Shown here piece after piece: positions 20,980 to 30,397 of a DNA stretch of 64,000 nucleotides. A program made the translations under genes and the position numbers. The notes beneath the pieces are model-generated. The model saw only the letters and a program-made list of their open reading frames with translations. It was not told the origin of the DNA and did not search any database. This DNA comes from Bacteroidota bacterium (GTDB taxonomy: Bacteria; Bacteroidota; Bacteroidia; Chitinophagales; Saprospiraceae). Numbering within the stretch: the first letter of the stretch is position 1; each line of letters begins with the position of its first letter. The stretch lies in contig JAKQLF010000177.1 in assembly GCA_029567325.1 (NCBI GenBank), positions 1 through 64,000 on the forward strand, read 5' to 3'.

Positions 20980-23679
20980 TTAGTGGTTTTTGAATTCATT
21001 CTTGATCACTTTCACGTCGTCCATTTCGGGACCTTGCATGATGGTTTTCCAATCAACCCATCGATTGTATTTGCTCATGGCTTTGTCGGCATTGAAAACC
21101 CTAGGGTCATGAGGTTCTACGGTATATGGGGTGTAATCTGGTGTCGGTGTGAAGAAATCCTGTAACAAGGAAGCTGTTACGTCATATTGATTGACATATG
21201 GAGCACCAAGAATATTATAAATGACTTTGAGAATGGATCCAAAATTGGCGTGTGTATGACTGATATAACCCTTTTTCACATAAGGTCCCGCCATCATCAA
21301 AATGCTGCGATGCGCGTCCACATGATCAACTCCTCCCTGAGGATCATCTTCTGTGATGATGACCAACATTTCTTTCCAGTATTTTGTCCGTGATAAAAAA
21401 TGCAATATTCTACCCACCGCCAAATCATTATCAGCAACATAAGATGCGCTTGAAAAATATCCATCTTCTGGTCGAGGTGATGCAGTATGATCATTTGGAA
21501 TTTGCACTGCAATCAAAGAGGGCATTGTCTCCTTTCCCTTGATCCACATTTTAGTAAATTCATCTTCAAATTGATTCATTCTGAACTGATCAGGGATGTT
21601 CATATTATAACCAGCGTAATTGGTACTTGTCCTTGGATACAAAGCTTTTTGCATTGGAACCATTACTCCATGTGCAGCACCTGTAGCAGTATCAGACCAA
21701 GTTTCCCTTACGTGAGCGGTTTCATTGGCCTCTCCAAAATTATAAAACTCAAGCCCTTTGCGTTCCAGTGCTTCCCAGAGACCACCGATTTCTGCATAAT
21801 CCTCAGGATCCATGCTGCCTGTAGAACCTGGGAAAGTCCTACCTGGTGCGGTAGAAAAATACTTAGCGGTTTTATCCACACTTGAATTGGTCTCCACCCA
21901 CTCATTTGGAATAACCCCGACCATCCAATGATGGCCGTGGATTGAAGCATCGCTGTCGCAATAAAAATTATCGCTGAATGCAAATTGTTTGGCGGCTTTG
22001 TGATGATTGGGAGTCACCTTCATATTTTGAATGCCTCCCTTAAGGCTGTCGGGCAAAGTATATTCACAATTGACACCAAATCTAGCCAGGCTTTTATCGC
22101 CTTTTACACCCTCCATTTGGCCAAATACTTCATCAAATGTTCTGTTTTCCTTTGTGATATAAACGATGTGTTTGATGGGGCTTTCTTTTGCGCCAGGAAA
22201 AATGGGCAATGGATTTGGATCCATCGGGTCTGCCATAACTTCTTTGAATGTATTATCAATGGTTTGTTTGGTATAATCAGCTAGCTGCGACCTTGTTGGA
22301 ATGGCAACTTTTTGAAAACTTCCCAATTGAATGTCTCCAATGTAGGTACCTTGTGGAGGTGCAATAAAACCTGAACCACCATTGGGACCAGCGCCCAATC
22401 CACGGCAAGAAATGACATACATTTCTTTTTCGTCAGCAGATAATTTTACCCTACTCGGTCCCCAGCCTGTAGGAATCAGGCCCAATGTTTTTTCACTTTT
22501 GACGTCTATAACCGCAACTGCATTCATTCCCAGAAGGGCAACGTAGAGGGTCTTTTCATCTTTACTCAAAGTAATCCCAAACGGCAACGATCCACGATAT
22601 CGATCAATGCGTTTATCAATATTGATGGGAATATGTTTGAGGATTTTTCGATTCTTATGGTCAATTACGGCAATGTTGTCATTGGTTGCATTGGTAACAT
22701 ATAAGTATTGTTTACCAACGGCAATGGAGTTGGGACTTGCCCCACCTACTACCTCAGCATCCTCCACCATTTCACCAATTTGGTACCCAGTTTTGTACTT
22801 ATCTATGACTTTATTTGTCTTCAAATCGATGGTGAACACACTCATAGCTTCCGGAGATAGTGGATCACCTACTCCCGGTATTACTTTCCCATCAATGATG
22901 GTTCCTTCCCTTGATTCTTTGGAATTGTCAGCGTATGGGTGTCTCGAGATGAGCATGTCATTATAGTTCTCCTCTGTGATACCTTCGATCAAAGGATAAA
23001 CATACATGCCTACATTGGCAACAAAAGCTTTCTGGTGATCAGGACTTATGGCCAAACCAAAAGGTTGTCTGCCAACAGGAATAGACGCCGTAATTTTCTT
23101 TTTAGCTAAGTCATATCTGAGCATTCTGAAATTCCCCCGGTCTAAAACAAGTAATTCACCATTTTGATACAACAAATCTGAAGTAAAACTATCCTCAAAT
23201 TTTTTACCACTTACTTCCCCATTAAGTGATATGGAATCAATCCTTTTCATTTGCTCAATATCGTAAATTATGACTGCACCATTATCACCGCCGCTGAGGT
23301 ATATTGTCTTATTATCTGGGTTGAATGCTACACCAAGAAATGAACCATTGGAAAGTGGAGAAACTATTGTTTTGTCATAACTTGGAACTCTGGTTGTCTG
23401 CAAATCAGTAATTTGAATGATGGAAAATACACCGTTGTGAAGACTCACTGCTTTTCGTCCATTGGGTGAAATTGCCAGTCCAAAGGGATCGTGGGTAATT
23501 CTTACCAACTGACCAGCAGGTGTAAGAGTACGACCACTTGGCAGTACAGACTTACCCTTTTCATTGATGATGCAAATCTCTGATTTACCAGGAACTTCTA
23601 ATATGGGAAGTAATTGCTTTTGGGCTTGAACTACAAGGTACGAACAGTTAAAGAGAGCTAAAAAAGCAAGTATTCTCAT
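20980..23679 (-). CDS. YncE-like beta-propeller / alkaline phosphatase superfamily phosphoesterase fusion (paralogue of 18551..20971)
   Basis: Same architecture: KENRTFDEVFGQ, DNFYCDSDASIHGHHW, TEDDPQGGVDHVDAHRS. Likely start at MRILAFLALFNCSYLVVQAQ (signal peptide) rather than the ORF-track start at 23733. Confidence 0.83.
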   Translation of the reverse strand: MRILAFLALFNCSYLVVQAQKQLLPILEVPGKSEICIINEKGKSVLPSGRTLTPAGQLVRITHDPFGLAISPNGRKAVSLHNGVFSIIQITDLQTTRVPSYDKTIVSPLSNGSFLGVAFNPDNKTIYLSGGDNGAVIIYDIEQMKRIDSISLNGEVSGKKFEDSFTSDLLYQNGELLVLDRGNFRMLRYDLAKKKITASIPVGRQPFGLAISPDHQKAFVANVGMYVYPLIEGITEENYNDMLISRHPYADNSKESREGTIIDGKVIPGVGDPLSPEAMSVFTIDLKTNKVIDKYKTGYQIGEMVEDAEVVGGASPNSIAVGKQYLYVTNATNDNIAVIDHKNRKILKHIPINIDKRIDRYRGSLPFGITLSKDEKTLYVALLGMNAVAVIDVKSEKTLGLIPTGWGPSRVKLSADEKEMYVISCRGLGAGPNGGSGFIAPPQGTYIGDIQLGSFQKVAIPTRSQLADYTKQTIDNTFKEVMADPMDPNPLPIFPGAKESPIKHIVYITKENRTFDEVFGQMEGVKGDKSLARFGVNCEYTLPDSLKGGIQNMKVTPNHHKAAKQFAFSDNFYCDSDASIHGHHWMVGVIPNEWVETNSSVDKTAKYFSTAPGRTFPGSTGSMDPEDYAEIGGLWEALERKGLEFYNFGEANETAHVRETWSDTATGAAHGVMVPMQKALYPRTSTNYAGYNMNIPDQFRMNQFEDEFTKMWIKGKETMPSLIAVQIPNDHTASPRPEDGYFSSASYVADNDLAVGRILHFLSRTKYWKEMLVIITEDDPQGGVDHVDAHRSILMMAGPYVKKGYISHTHANFGSILKVIYNILGAPYVNQYDVTASLLQDFFTPTPDYTPYTVEPHDPRVFNADKAMSKYNRWVDWKTIMQGPEMDDVKVIKNEFKNH

Positions 23680-23875
23680 GATGAATTTATTTAGTCTATA
23701 AGTTTGCAAATCTAAATTTCTAGTGTTATTCAAATGTAAAGGAAAAGTGCTCCACTATCAATTTAAAATTAACAATCGCTGGAAGTTTGATTGCTTCTTT
23801 ATACGTCTCAAAGAAGTTTTGGTAATTCTTTGCTTTTGATAATCTTAGAAGAGAGTTCAACGAAATTCGAAAAAA

Positions 23876-25153
23876 TTATCCAATTACTTTAGGTTTTTTA
23901 CTCACAAAATAAGCCAGTAAAAACACTAAAGCGATGGCTGTTGCGCCACCTACTATAAAGGTCATATTTCTATAAAAATCAAACCAATGTAAATTGGGAT
24001 CAAAGAAATTTTTCACAATCAAAACACTGACAGATGCCAAATAGCCTATGGCATCTGTAATATACATGATGAAGCCTACATTTCCTTTGATTCGATAAGT
24101 AGCAATGAATCGATCATAAGCAATGCCATTGAGAATGATATAAGGTAAAAAGAGGCCAATTCCTGAAAGTACCATCCAAATCAATGGTGATAATTTTCCT
24201 GCCGTCAATAATATTGAAGCTCCCAATATAAGTGAAACAGCTGCCAGGCAAATTCCCAAGTTGACGATCAATGCCTTGTGATTTTCTTGAATCAAATAAA
24301 TAAAACCTAAGACAAAAAGGATGATCAAGGTAACAGCCAATTCTGTCATTGCAAAAACACTGCTATTTCCAATACCCATATCTACCATTATTTCAACCAT
24401 GAAATTATCCCTGACATCCCTTAAAACAGTCAGTAAAAGATATACAAATGAAAATAGCAAAATGGGAATGAAATATTTACGCAGAAAGTTTTTGCGATCA
24501 GAACCAGACATCGGTAGTCTGACCGATTTAGTTTCCATATCTTTCAAGCTGGGCGTTGGTAATCTTTTTAAAAAATAAGCAGAAATAAAAAAAATCGGCA
24601 ATGAGCATACGGCAATGACTGCGGGCATTATTTGTTCTGGAATTTCATAAGCAAGCAAAGACCTTCCCAATGATTTAGCAACTCCAGATGAAAATATAAA
24701 GTTTGCACTCAAGATTACTGTTAATACTTCCGTGATTCGCCGACCTTCACAGTAGGAAAATACAATTCCCCACACTAAACCCAATGGTAATCCATTTAAA
24801 AAAAGCCAAAGTGGCCCCCATTCATAGGGACTCAGGGCAAATCCAACAAGTGAAAAAGTGGCAAACAAAAGTAAATTTCTCAAAAGGGTAAGCCTTTTTT
24901 CTGGCTTTAATTCTGCGATTATTTTTATGCCCAAAAACTTGGACGTTGCATAACCCAAAACCTGTGCAACCACCAATAAAATTTTATAATCCCAATTCCA
25001 TAACTTTACTTGGTCAAAGGTCGCAGCGGTAAAAGGTTTGCGCATCATATACATGCTGAAATAAACCACAAAACAAACCAGACCCATGTAAAGAATCTGC
25101 CCCAATCTGTCGCCATTATCCGTCTGAAATTCACCTGACTTGTTTGCTGGCAT
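23876..25153 (-). CDS. DUF5690-like multi-pass membrane protein (MFS-like)
   Basis: About 12 hydrophobic segments; MYMMRKPFTAATFDQVKLWNWDYK resembles the GlpT/UhpT-like N-terminus. Confidence 0.75.
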   Translation of the reverse strand: MPANKSGEFQTDNGDRLGQILYMGLVCFVVYFSMYMMRKPFTAATFDQVKLWNWDYKILLVVAQVLGYATSKFLGIKIIAELKPEKRLTLLRNLLLFATFSLVGFALSPYEWGPLWLFLNGLPLGLVWGIVFSYCEGRRITEVLTVILSANFIFSSGVAKSLGRSLLAYEIPEQIMPAVIAVCSLPIFFISAYFLKRLPTPSLKDMETKSVRLPMSGSDRKNFLRKYFIPILLFSFVYLLLTVLRDVRDNFMVEIMVDMGIGNSSVFAMTELAVTLIILFVLGFIYLIQENHKALIVNLGICLAAVSLILGASILLTAGKLSPLIWMVLSGIGLFLPYIILNGIAYDRFIATYRIKGNVGFIMYITDAIGYLASVSVLIVKNFFDPNLHWFDFYRNMTFIVGGATAIALVFLLAYFVSKKPKVIG

Positions 25154-25285
25154 TTTGGAAACTATTTAAATATTATTGATTACTCCTAAATGCTCAAGCA
25201 CGTCCAATCTTGCCATTTAAGTTTTGAAGTCACTTTTTTGTCCGAATAAGACATTAATTATGAATCACTGCACAAGAATGAAGCA

Positions 25286-25972
25286 TCAAATCTCTCCGAA
25301 AATGACTTCCTGCAATTCTGTGAGTGAATGAACAATGAAATCAGGGCCTTCTTTGGCCATCTGTTCAACAGTTTGAGCACCTGTGGTAATACCAATAGAC
25401 AAATAAACTTGTGCATTTTTACCTTCTAAAATGTCCACTGCACTATCGCCTATTTTAATGCTTTGTCTCGCGTCAATTCCTAGTTCTTTGCAAATTTTGA
25501 GGATCATATCGGGTGCAGGTCTTGCTTCAAAAACTTCATCGGCAGTGCAGAGTATGTCAAAATCACGGCCCTCTACAAAATCAACCTTTTTCAGTATGAT
25601 TTCTGCGATTTGTCTGGAATAGCCCGTATTGACTGCTTGTTTGATTTTGTGTTCTTTCAGAAATTCAAACAATGGACGACAATCATCAAACAATTTGATT
25701 TCATGTTCTTGGTATGCCCTGGTCAAGTTTCTCAAAAAAATACCGTGAATGTCATTGGTTTTTTCTGCTCTTTCTTCGTCATCTAGCGTTGTAGTATCTT
25801 TCAATAAGTCATGAATCGCAAACCATTTTTCTTTACCTGCTGCTTTATCCAATACAGTGGCCAATTCCATTGGGAAACCTTCCTGCTCAAAAGCGGTAAC
25901 AATGTTTTTATATACTAGATTGTCTTCATCAACGATGGTTCCAGCGAGGTCAAAAATTGCAAGTTTAATCAT
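25286..25972 (-). CDS. Phosphonatase-like HAD hydrolase (TIGR03351-like)
   Basis: Motif I FDLAGTIVDE: D-x-A-G-T (Ala at Asp+2), as in phosphonoacetaldehyde hydrolase; AAGKEKWFAIHDLL cap segment with Lys; KIGDSAVDILEGKNA motif. Confidence 0.82.
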   Translation of the reverse strand: MIKLAIFDLAGTIVDEDNLVYKNIVTAFEQEGFPMELATVLDKAAGKEKWFAIHDLLKDTTTLDDEERAEKTNDIHGIFLRNLTRAYQEHEIKLFDDCRPLFEFLKEHKIKQAVNTGYSRQIAEIILKKVDFVEGRDFDILCTADEVFEARPAPDMILKICKELGIDARQSIKIGDSAVDILEGKNAQVYLSIGITTGAQTVEQMAKEGPDFIVHSLTELQEVIFGEI

Positions 25973-27156
25973 AAGGTTAGTGCTTGTTTTGGTGAACCGA
26001 TCAGTTTGGATACATTTTCTTCCGCATAACCAAAAGCTGCTGTCATGCCTTTTCCTCCTATTCCGGTAATAATGTGTATGTGGTCATCAATGGTTTTCGA
26101 AAAAATAGCCTCTTCTTTACATTGCGTGTAATAGCCCAACCAAGCCCTTTTCAATTGCCAGTTTTTGATGCTAATGATTTTCTGCGCTTCAGAAATTATG
26201 AATTGATTGATTTTTTCTTTGACCGTATAAACTTCCTTTTTATAATCATTGATGTCAAAATATTCGTGAGAATCGCCCACTATAATGGAACCCGATGGTG
26301 TTTGCTTGAATAAAATATGGACACCATATTTCTTAAATTGGGTATTAAAATCTTCTCTGCTTTTGATGTCGGCATAAGAGGGGCATTCACCAAAACCTTC
26401 ATACCTTCTGATCGTCTGACCCGTCAAAATGGATCCTGGCAAATAAGCATCAGACTGGCTTACCAATTCCATCATTTGCAGTTTCACCAGTTCAAGGTCC
26501 GATACTGCAAAAATATCTGGGAACAACATTTTCAGGTCACTTCCATTGCATAAAAAGACCTTGGAAGCTACAAAAAACCTTAAATCTGCAGTTGTAATGA
26601 CCACTTCCCCATTGGCGCGCAAAACATTTTTAACAAGGGTATTGCTGATGTATGTCAAATTCAATTTATCCATACAGTAATGGATCAATTTCAGCATTAA
26701 TTTGGCAGGTTCTACATTGATTTCTTGAGGAAAAAACAAAGCACCTTTGACATAATCACCGTTTAAAGATGGCGCATGGTCGCATGTCTCTTGTTTTGTC
26801 AACAAATGAGATTCATAGTCATTTGTTTGATTGATTATCGCTAATTCTTCAAGGAGTGTCATTTCTTCCTCATTGTTTGCAACATACAGCGAACCTGTTT
26901 GCCTTACCGTGATGTCTGCCTCCTCTTGGATTTGTTTGTATATTTCAAGACTTTTTCTTCCATACTTTTGCCATTCTTGGCCGAAACCCGAAGGAACAAC
27001 CTGGCCGAAATTCCTCACACTGGCATCTATGGGATATTGATTTTTTTCTATGACCGCTACCTTCAGACCTAGCAATGCGCAATGGTAGGCGTGTGCCATT
27101 CCTAAAATACCAGAACCAATGACCACTACATCAAATGTTTGCTTTTGGGTTTTCAT
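25969..27156 (-). CDS. FAD-dependent oxidoreductase (DAO fold), TIGR03364 / PbfD-like
   Basis: VVVIGSGILGMAHAYHCALLGLKVAVIEKN Rossmann motif; GIGGKGMTAAFGYAEENV C-terminus; overlaps the HAD and HD genes by 4 and 1 nt. Confidence 0.8.
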   Translation of the reverse strand: MKTQKQTFDVVVIGSGILGMAHAYHCALLGLKVAVIEKNQYPIDASVRNFGQVVPSGFGQEWQKYGRKSLEIYKQIQEEADITVRQTGSLYVANNEEEMTLLEELAIINQTNDYESHLLTKQETCDHAPSLNGDYVKGALFFPQEINVEPAKLMLKLIHYCMDKLNLTYISNTLVKNVLRANGEVVITTADLRFFVASKVFLCNGSDLKMLFPDIFAVSDLELVKLQMMELVSQSDAYLPGSILTGQTIRRYEGFGECPSYADIKSREDFNTQFKKYGVHILFKQTPSGSIIVGDSHEYFDINDYKKEVYTVKEKINQFIISEAQKIISIKNWQLKRAWLGYYTQCKEEAIFSKTIDDHIHIITGIGGKGMTAAFGYAEENVSKLIGSPKQALTL

Positions 27157-27761
27157 TACGACAATTTGATCAGGTATTGATTTAAAATTTCGGCCATTTC
27201 ATCCAGATGATTTTCTGTTACCATAAAATTTTCTTCTTTTGCCTCATCATCAATTTTTCTCAAAGACAAAGATTCCTCAAACAAAGGGCTATTTTCAAAA
27301 ACAAGAGATTCATAGGCATCCATTACTCCGCCTTGAAAGTCCAAAGTGGTAACACTTGCTTTCGAAAGTTTTGAAAAGTAACTTTCATCTTTCAAACACA
27401 AATACCTTTTGGAGGCCACATGATTTCTGATTGGAACAGTGACCGTTTCGTCAAAGCCCTTCCGTTCCAGAAAATGAGCTCCCAATAAATCATGTTCATT
27501 CAATCCATATCCATCCATCATACTATTTTTTACGCCTTCGTAAAGTGGACAGATGTGGCCAATGTCGTGTAAGTAAGCAGCTACCACCAATGAATCAATC
27601 AATCCCAAATCTTTTGCAATCAAGCCTGATTGAATGCTGTGGGATAAAACACTCATCTTTTCACCATAACTCAAATCACCGTGTTGTTTGAAAATGGCCA
27701 ATATTTCTTCTACTTGTGGTAACATAAAAAATTTATTAAGATCAAACTTGCTCGATGTCAT
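27156..27761 (-). CDS. HD-domain protein of the phosphonate-associated family (Phn-HD / PhnZ-like)
   Basis: SHSIQSGLIA, AAYLHDIGH, NEHDLLGAHFL, IRNHVASKRYLC, TLDFQGGVM metal-ligand pattern; alternative start at MLPQVEE (27725). Confidence 0.78.
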   Translation of the reverse strand: MTSSKFDLNKFFMLPQVEEILAIFKQHGDLSYGEKMSVLSHSIQSGLIAKDLGLIDSLVVAAYLHDIGHICPLYEGVKNSMMDGYGLNEHDLLGAHFLERKGFDETVTVPIRNHVASKRYLCLKDESYFSKLSKASVTTLDFQGGVMDAYESLVFENSPLFEESLSLRKIDDEAKEENFMVTENHLDEMAEILNQYLIKLS

Positions 27762-27802
27762 TCAACATCCTAAAATCACCCTGCAAAGCACGACATCGCG
27801 TG

Positions 27803-27850
27803 TTAACATAAACCCAAGACAACTTTACTCTTGGGTAAATTGTGTGTTAA
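27803..27850. promoter_or_regulatory. Nested inverted repeats in the divergent HD-gene/pbpC intergenic region
   Basis: TTAACA-taa-ACCCAAGA caactttac TCTTGGGT-aaattgtg-TGTTAA; inner stem 8 bp perfect, outer stem 6 bp perfect. Confidence 0.45.
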
Positions 27851-27895
27851 GCCAAAAGTTCGGAAGAAATAAAGCATGCACCTATAGCCAGAGGT

Positions 27896-27980
27896 ATGAA
27901 AGAAGGCTTTCTTTTATTGAACTTCCTTCTTTCATCTCTCATCTCTCGTCTCTCATCTTTTATCTTTCTTCTTTCATCTA
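27896..27980. repeat. 11-bp inverted repeat plus polypyrimidine degenerate tandem tract
   Basis: ATGAAAGAAGG ... CCTTCTTTCAT, then ctctcatctctcgtctctcatcttttatctttcttctttcatc. Confidence 0.7.
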
Positions 27981-28063
27981 CAATAGTGTTAGGGCTTACC
28001 ACTTTTATTTCGATTACTTTTTGATCGTGATGAACATGAGTCGGACTTCATTATTTTTGCAAG

Positions 28064-30397
28064 ATGAAGATTTTGCCTTGGCCTTTATTTAAGAAGATGA
28101 TTGCAGTTGTTACTGGCTTCATTCTACTCTTCATAGTATTGATGCCTTTGCCAAATTTCCAACCTGCTTACAGTCATTCTGTGTATGCAAAAGATGGAAG
28201 CTTATTATCTGCTGTAACTTCAAGTGAATCTCAATGGTGCCTTCCCTTGAATATGGATCTTCCTAAACCACTTATTGAATCCATCATCCTTTATGAAGAT
28301 GAATATTTCTATTGGCATCTAGGTGTAAATCCTGTCTCGATTGTGAAAGCAACCATGGCTAATTTTAAGGATAAAAGAATCAAAAGGGGTGCAAGTACCA
28401 TACCCATGCAAGTCATGCGGATGAAAAACAGAAATGCTGCCAGAACCTGGACCAACAAGGTCAAAGAAATCTTTTGGGCAACCAAATACAGCCTTTTCTA
28501 TCGCAAAAAGACTATTCTCAAAGATTGGGCAAATATGGCACCATTTGGTGGTAATACAATTGGAGTCACTGCCGCTTCACTTCGTTATTTTGGAAGAAAC
28601 ATCGATCAACTGTCATGGGCAGAATATGCACTTTTGGCCGTTCTTCCCAATGGTCCCACCAGTGCCAACCTCAATGTGAATAGACACATCTTAAAAAACA
28701 AAAGAGATTTTCTCCTTCAAAAATTATATGTCCATGGCCATTTTTCAAAAGATGATTTAGAAGTTTTTTTGGATGAGGATTTACCACTTACCCTAAAAAG
28801 TGTGCCCCAACTTGCTTATCACTTTTTGCAATTTTGTAAGTCGCAATCTACTTCGCAATACAACTTTTCATCGACCATTGATTTAACCACTCAAGTCAAA
28901 ATCGGCGAACTACTGGAAAATGAAGGATTATATCTTCGGGCTGAAGACATCCATAATCTGGCAGCTGTTGTCATCGACATCACAACCAACGAACTAGTGT
29001 CTTACGTGGGCAATATCAAAGATCAGTCTGGAAGATTTTCATACAATGATCTAGTGCAGGCTCCGAGATCTTATGGTAGTTTGATTAAGCCGTTATTGTA
29101 CGGATATGCTTTGGACCAGAATTACTTTTTGCCCTCTGAATTAGTTGCAGATATTCCTACAAGTATCGGGGATTTCAGGCCTGAAAATTTTGATAAAAAG
29201 TACCGTGGGGTTGTCCCATTTGATGAAGCATTGCGCCAATCGCTCAACGTACCTGCTGTCCGCATTCTGAACGACATTGGCAACCCTGGTTTTTACGACT
29301 TTATTCATCAGACGCTACAAGTACAAGGTCTAGACAAAGGCCACCAACATTATGGCTTATCAATCATTTTGGGAGGAGGTGAATCGACGCTTTGGGATCT
29401 ATCGAGAATATACAAGGGCCTTGCACGAAATTATAGTTCTCTAAATTACCCATTTCATGACGTGCAATATTTAGTAGAAAAACAAAAGGAAAACCTTCAT
29501 AAAACCAATTTTGCCTTTTCACCCTATGCCATCACCAATCTTACAAACACCATTACAAACCTTACCCGGCCTCGGGAAGAAAAATCTTGGGAACAATATG
29601 TTGGCAATCAGAAAATAGCTTGGAAAACAGGCACGAGTTTCGGTCATCGCGACGCCTGGGCACTTGGTTATAGTGGAAGATACTTGGTAGGCGTTTGGGT
29701 AGGTAATGAAACTGGAGAAAGTCGTACTGACCTCACAGGAATTACCAAAGCTGCCCCTGTTTTATTCAAAATATTCAATAATTTACCAGAAAATGAATGG
29801 TTTGATTTACCTCCCCAAGTCAATGGCAACCAAGTCATCACCGTGTGTCGTGAATCGGGGAAACTTGCCGGACCATTGTGTAAGAAAATCCAGAAAATTC
29901 GATTAAATAAAACCACTTACCAGTTCAAAACTTGTAACTACCACGAGGTGATATTCACTTCTTCCAATGGTCTTTTACTTCACAACGATTGTGTCGATGA
30001 TTTTTCGAAAAAGGATACTTTGTTCAAACTTCCAGAATACATGGAGTATTTCTACATACCTGCTCATCCAGAATACAAAGTCAAACCACAAGACGACCCA
30101 ACTTGTCAACAATCAGATAACGCCATTAGCATCATTTATCCCAATTCAAATCTAAAAATATTCCTCCCAAAAGAAAGCTCCATTAAAACCAATCAGTTAA
30201 TTGCCAAAGCTTATGCTGCCGGCAATCAAACCAGTATTTTTTGGTTTCTGGATGATCAATTTCTCAAGACTACCCCAGCCGGAGAAAACCTTGAATGTTT
30301 AATCACTGCGCCTGTTGGAAATCACATTCTGATGATTACAGATGAAAAAGGAAATAAGGACTGGGTTTATTTTGAAGTTATCGATGGAGATGATTAA
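28064..30397 (+). CDS. pbpC: Penicillin-binding protein 1C (transglycosylase/transpeptidase)
   Basis: EDEYFYWHLGVNP transglycosylase motif; SYGSLIKPLL (SxxK), SLNVPAV (SxN), WKTGTSFGHRDAW (KTG); C-terminal BiPBP-like domain. Confidence 0.93.
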   Translation: MKILPWPLFKKMIAVVTGFILLFIVLMPLPNFQPAYSHSVYAKDGSLLSAVTSSESQWCLPLNMDLPKPLIESIILYEDEYFYWHLGVNPVSIVKATMANFKDKRIKRGASTIPMQVMRMKNRNAARTWTNKVKEIFWATKYSLFYRKKTILKDWANMAPFGGNTIGVTAASLRYFGRNIDQLSWAEYALLAVLPNGPTSANLNVNRHILKNKRDFLLQKLYVHGHFSKDDLEVFLDEDLPLTLKSVPQLAYHFLQFCKSQSTSQYNFSSTIDLTTQVKIGELLENEGLYLRAEDIHNLAAVVIDITTNELVSYVGNIKDQSGRFSYNDLVQAPRSYGSLIKPLLYGYALDQNYFLPSELVADIPTSIGDFRPENFDKKYRGVVPFDEALRQSLNVPAVRILNDIGNPGFYDFIHQTLQVQGLDKGHQHYGLSIILGGGESTLWDLSRIYKGLARNYSSLNYPFHDVQYLVEKQKENLHKTNFAFSPYAITNLTNTITNLTRPREEKSWEQYVGNQKIAWKTGTSFGHRDAWALGYSGRYLVGVWVGNETGESRTDLTGITKAAPVLFKIFNNLPENEWFDLPPQVNGNQVITVCRESGKLAGPLCKKIQKIRLNKTTYQFKTCNYHEVIFTSSNGLLLHNDCVDDFSKKDTLFKLPEYMEYFYIPAHPEYKVKPQDDPTCQQSDNAISIIYPNSNLKIFLPKESSIKTNQLIAKAYAAGNQTSIFWFLDDQFLKTTPAGENLECLITAPVGNHILMITDEKGNKDWVYFEVIDGDD

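Noticed and set aside
21487-21885. 132-aa + strand ORF antisense to the second phosphoesterase
   Set aside because: No domain, composition typical of a complementary-strand artefact.
27688-28092. 134-aa + strand ORF overlapping the HD gene and the start of pbpC
   Set aside because: Crosses an intergenic repeat tract and overlaps two supported genes; translation is low complexity (SFISHLSSLIFYLSS).
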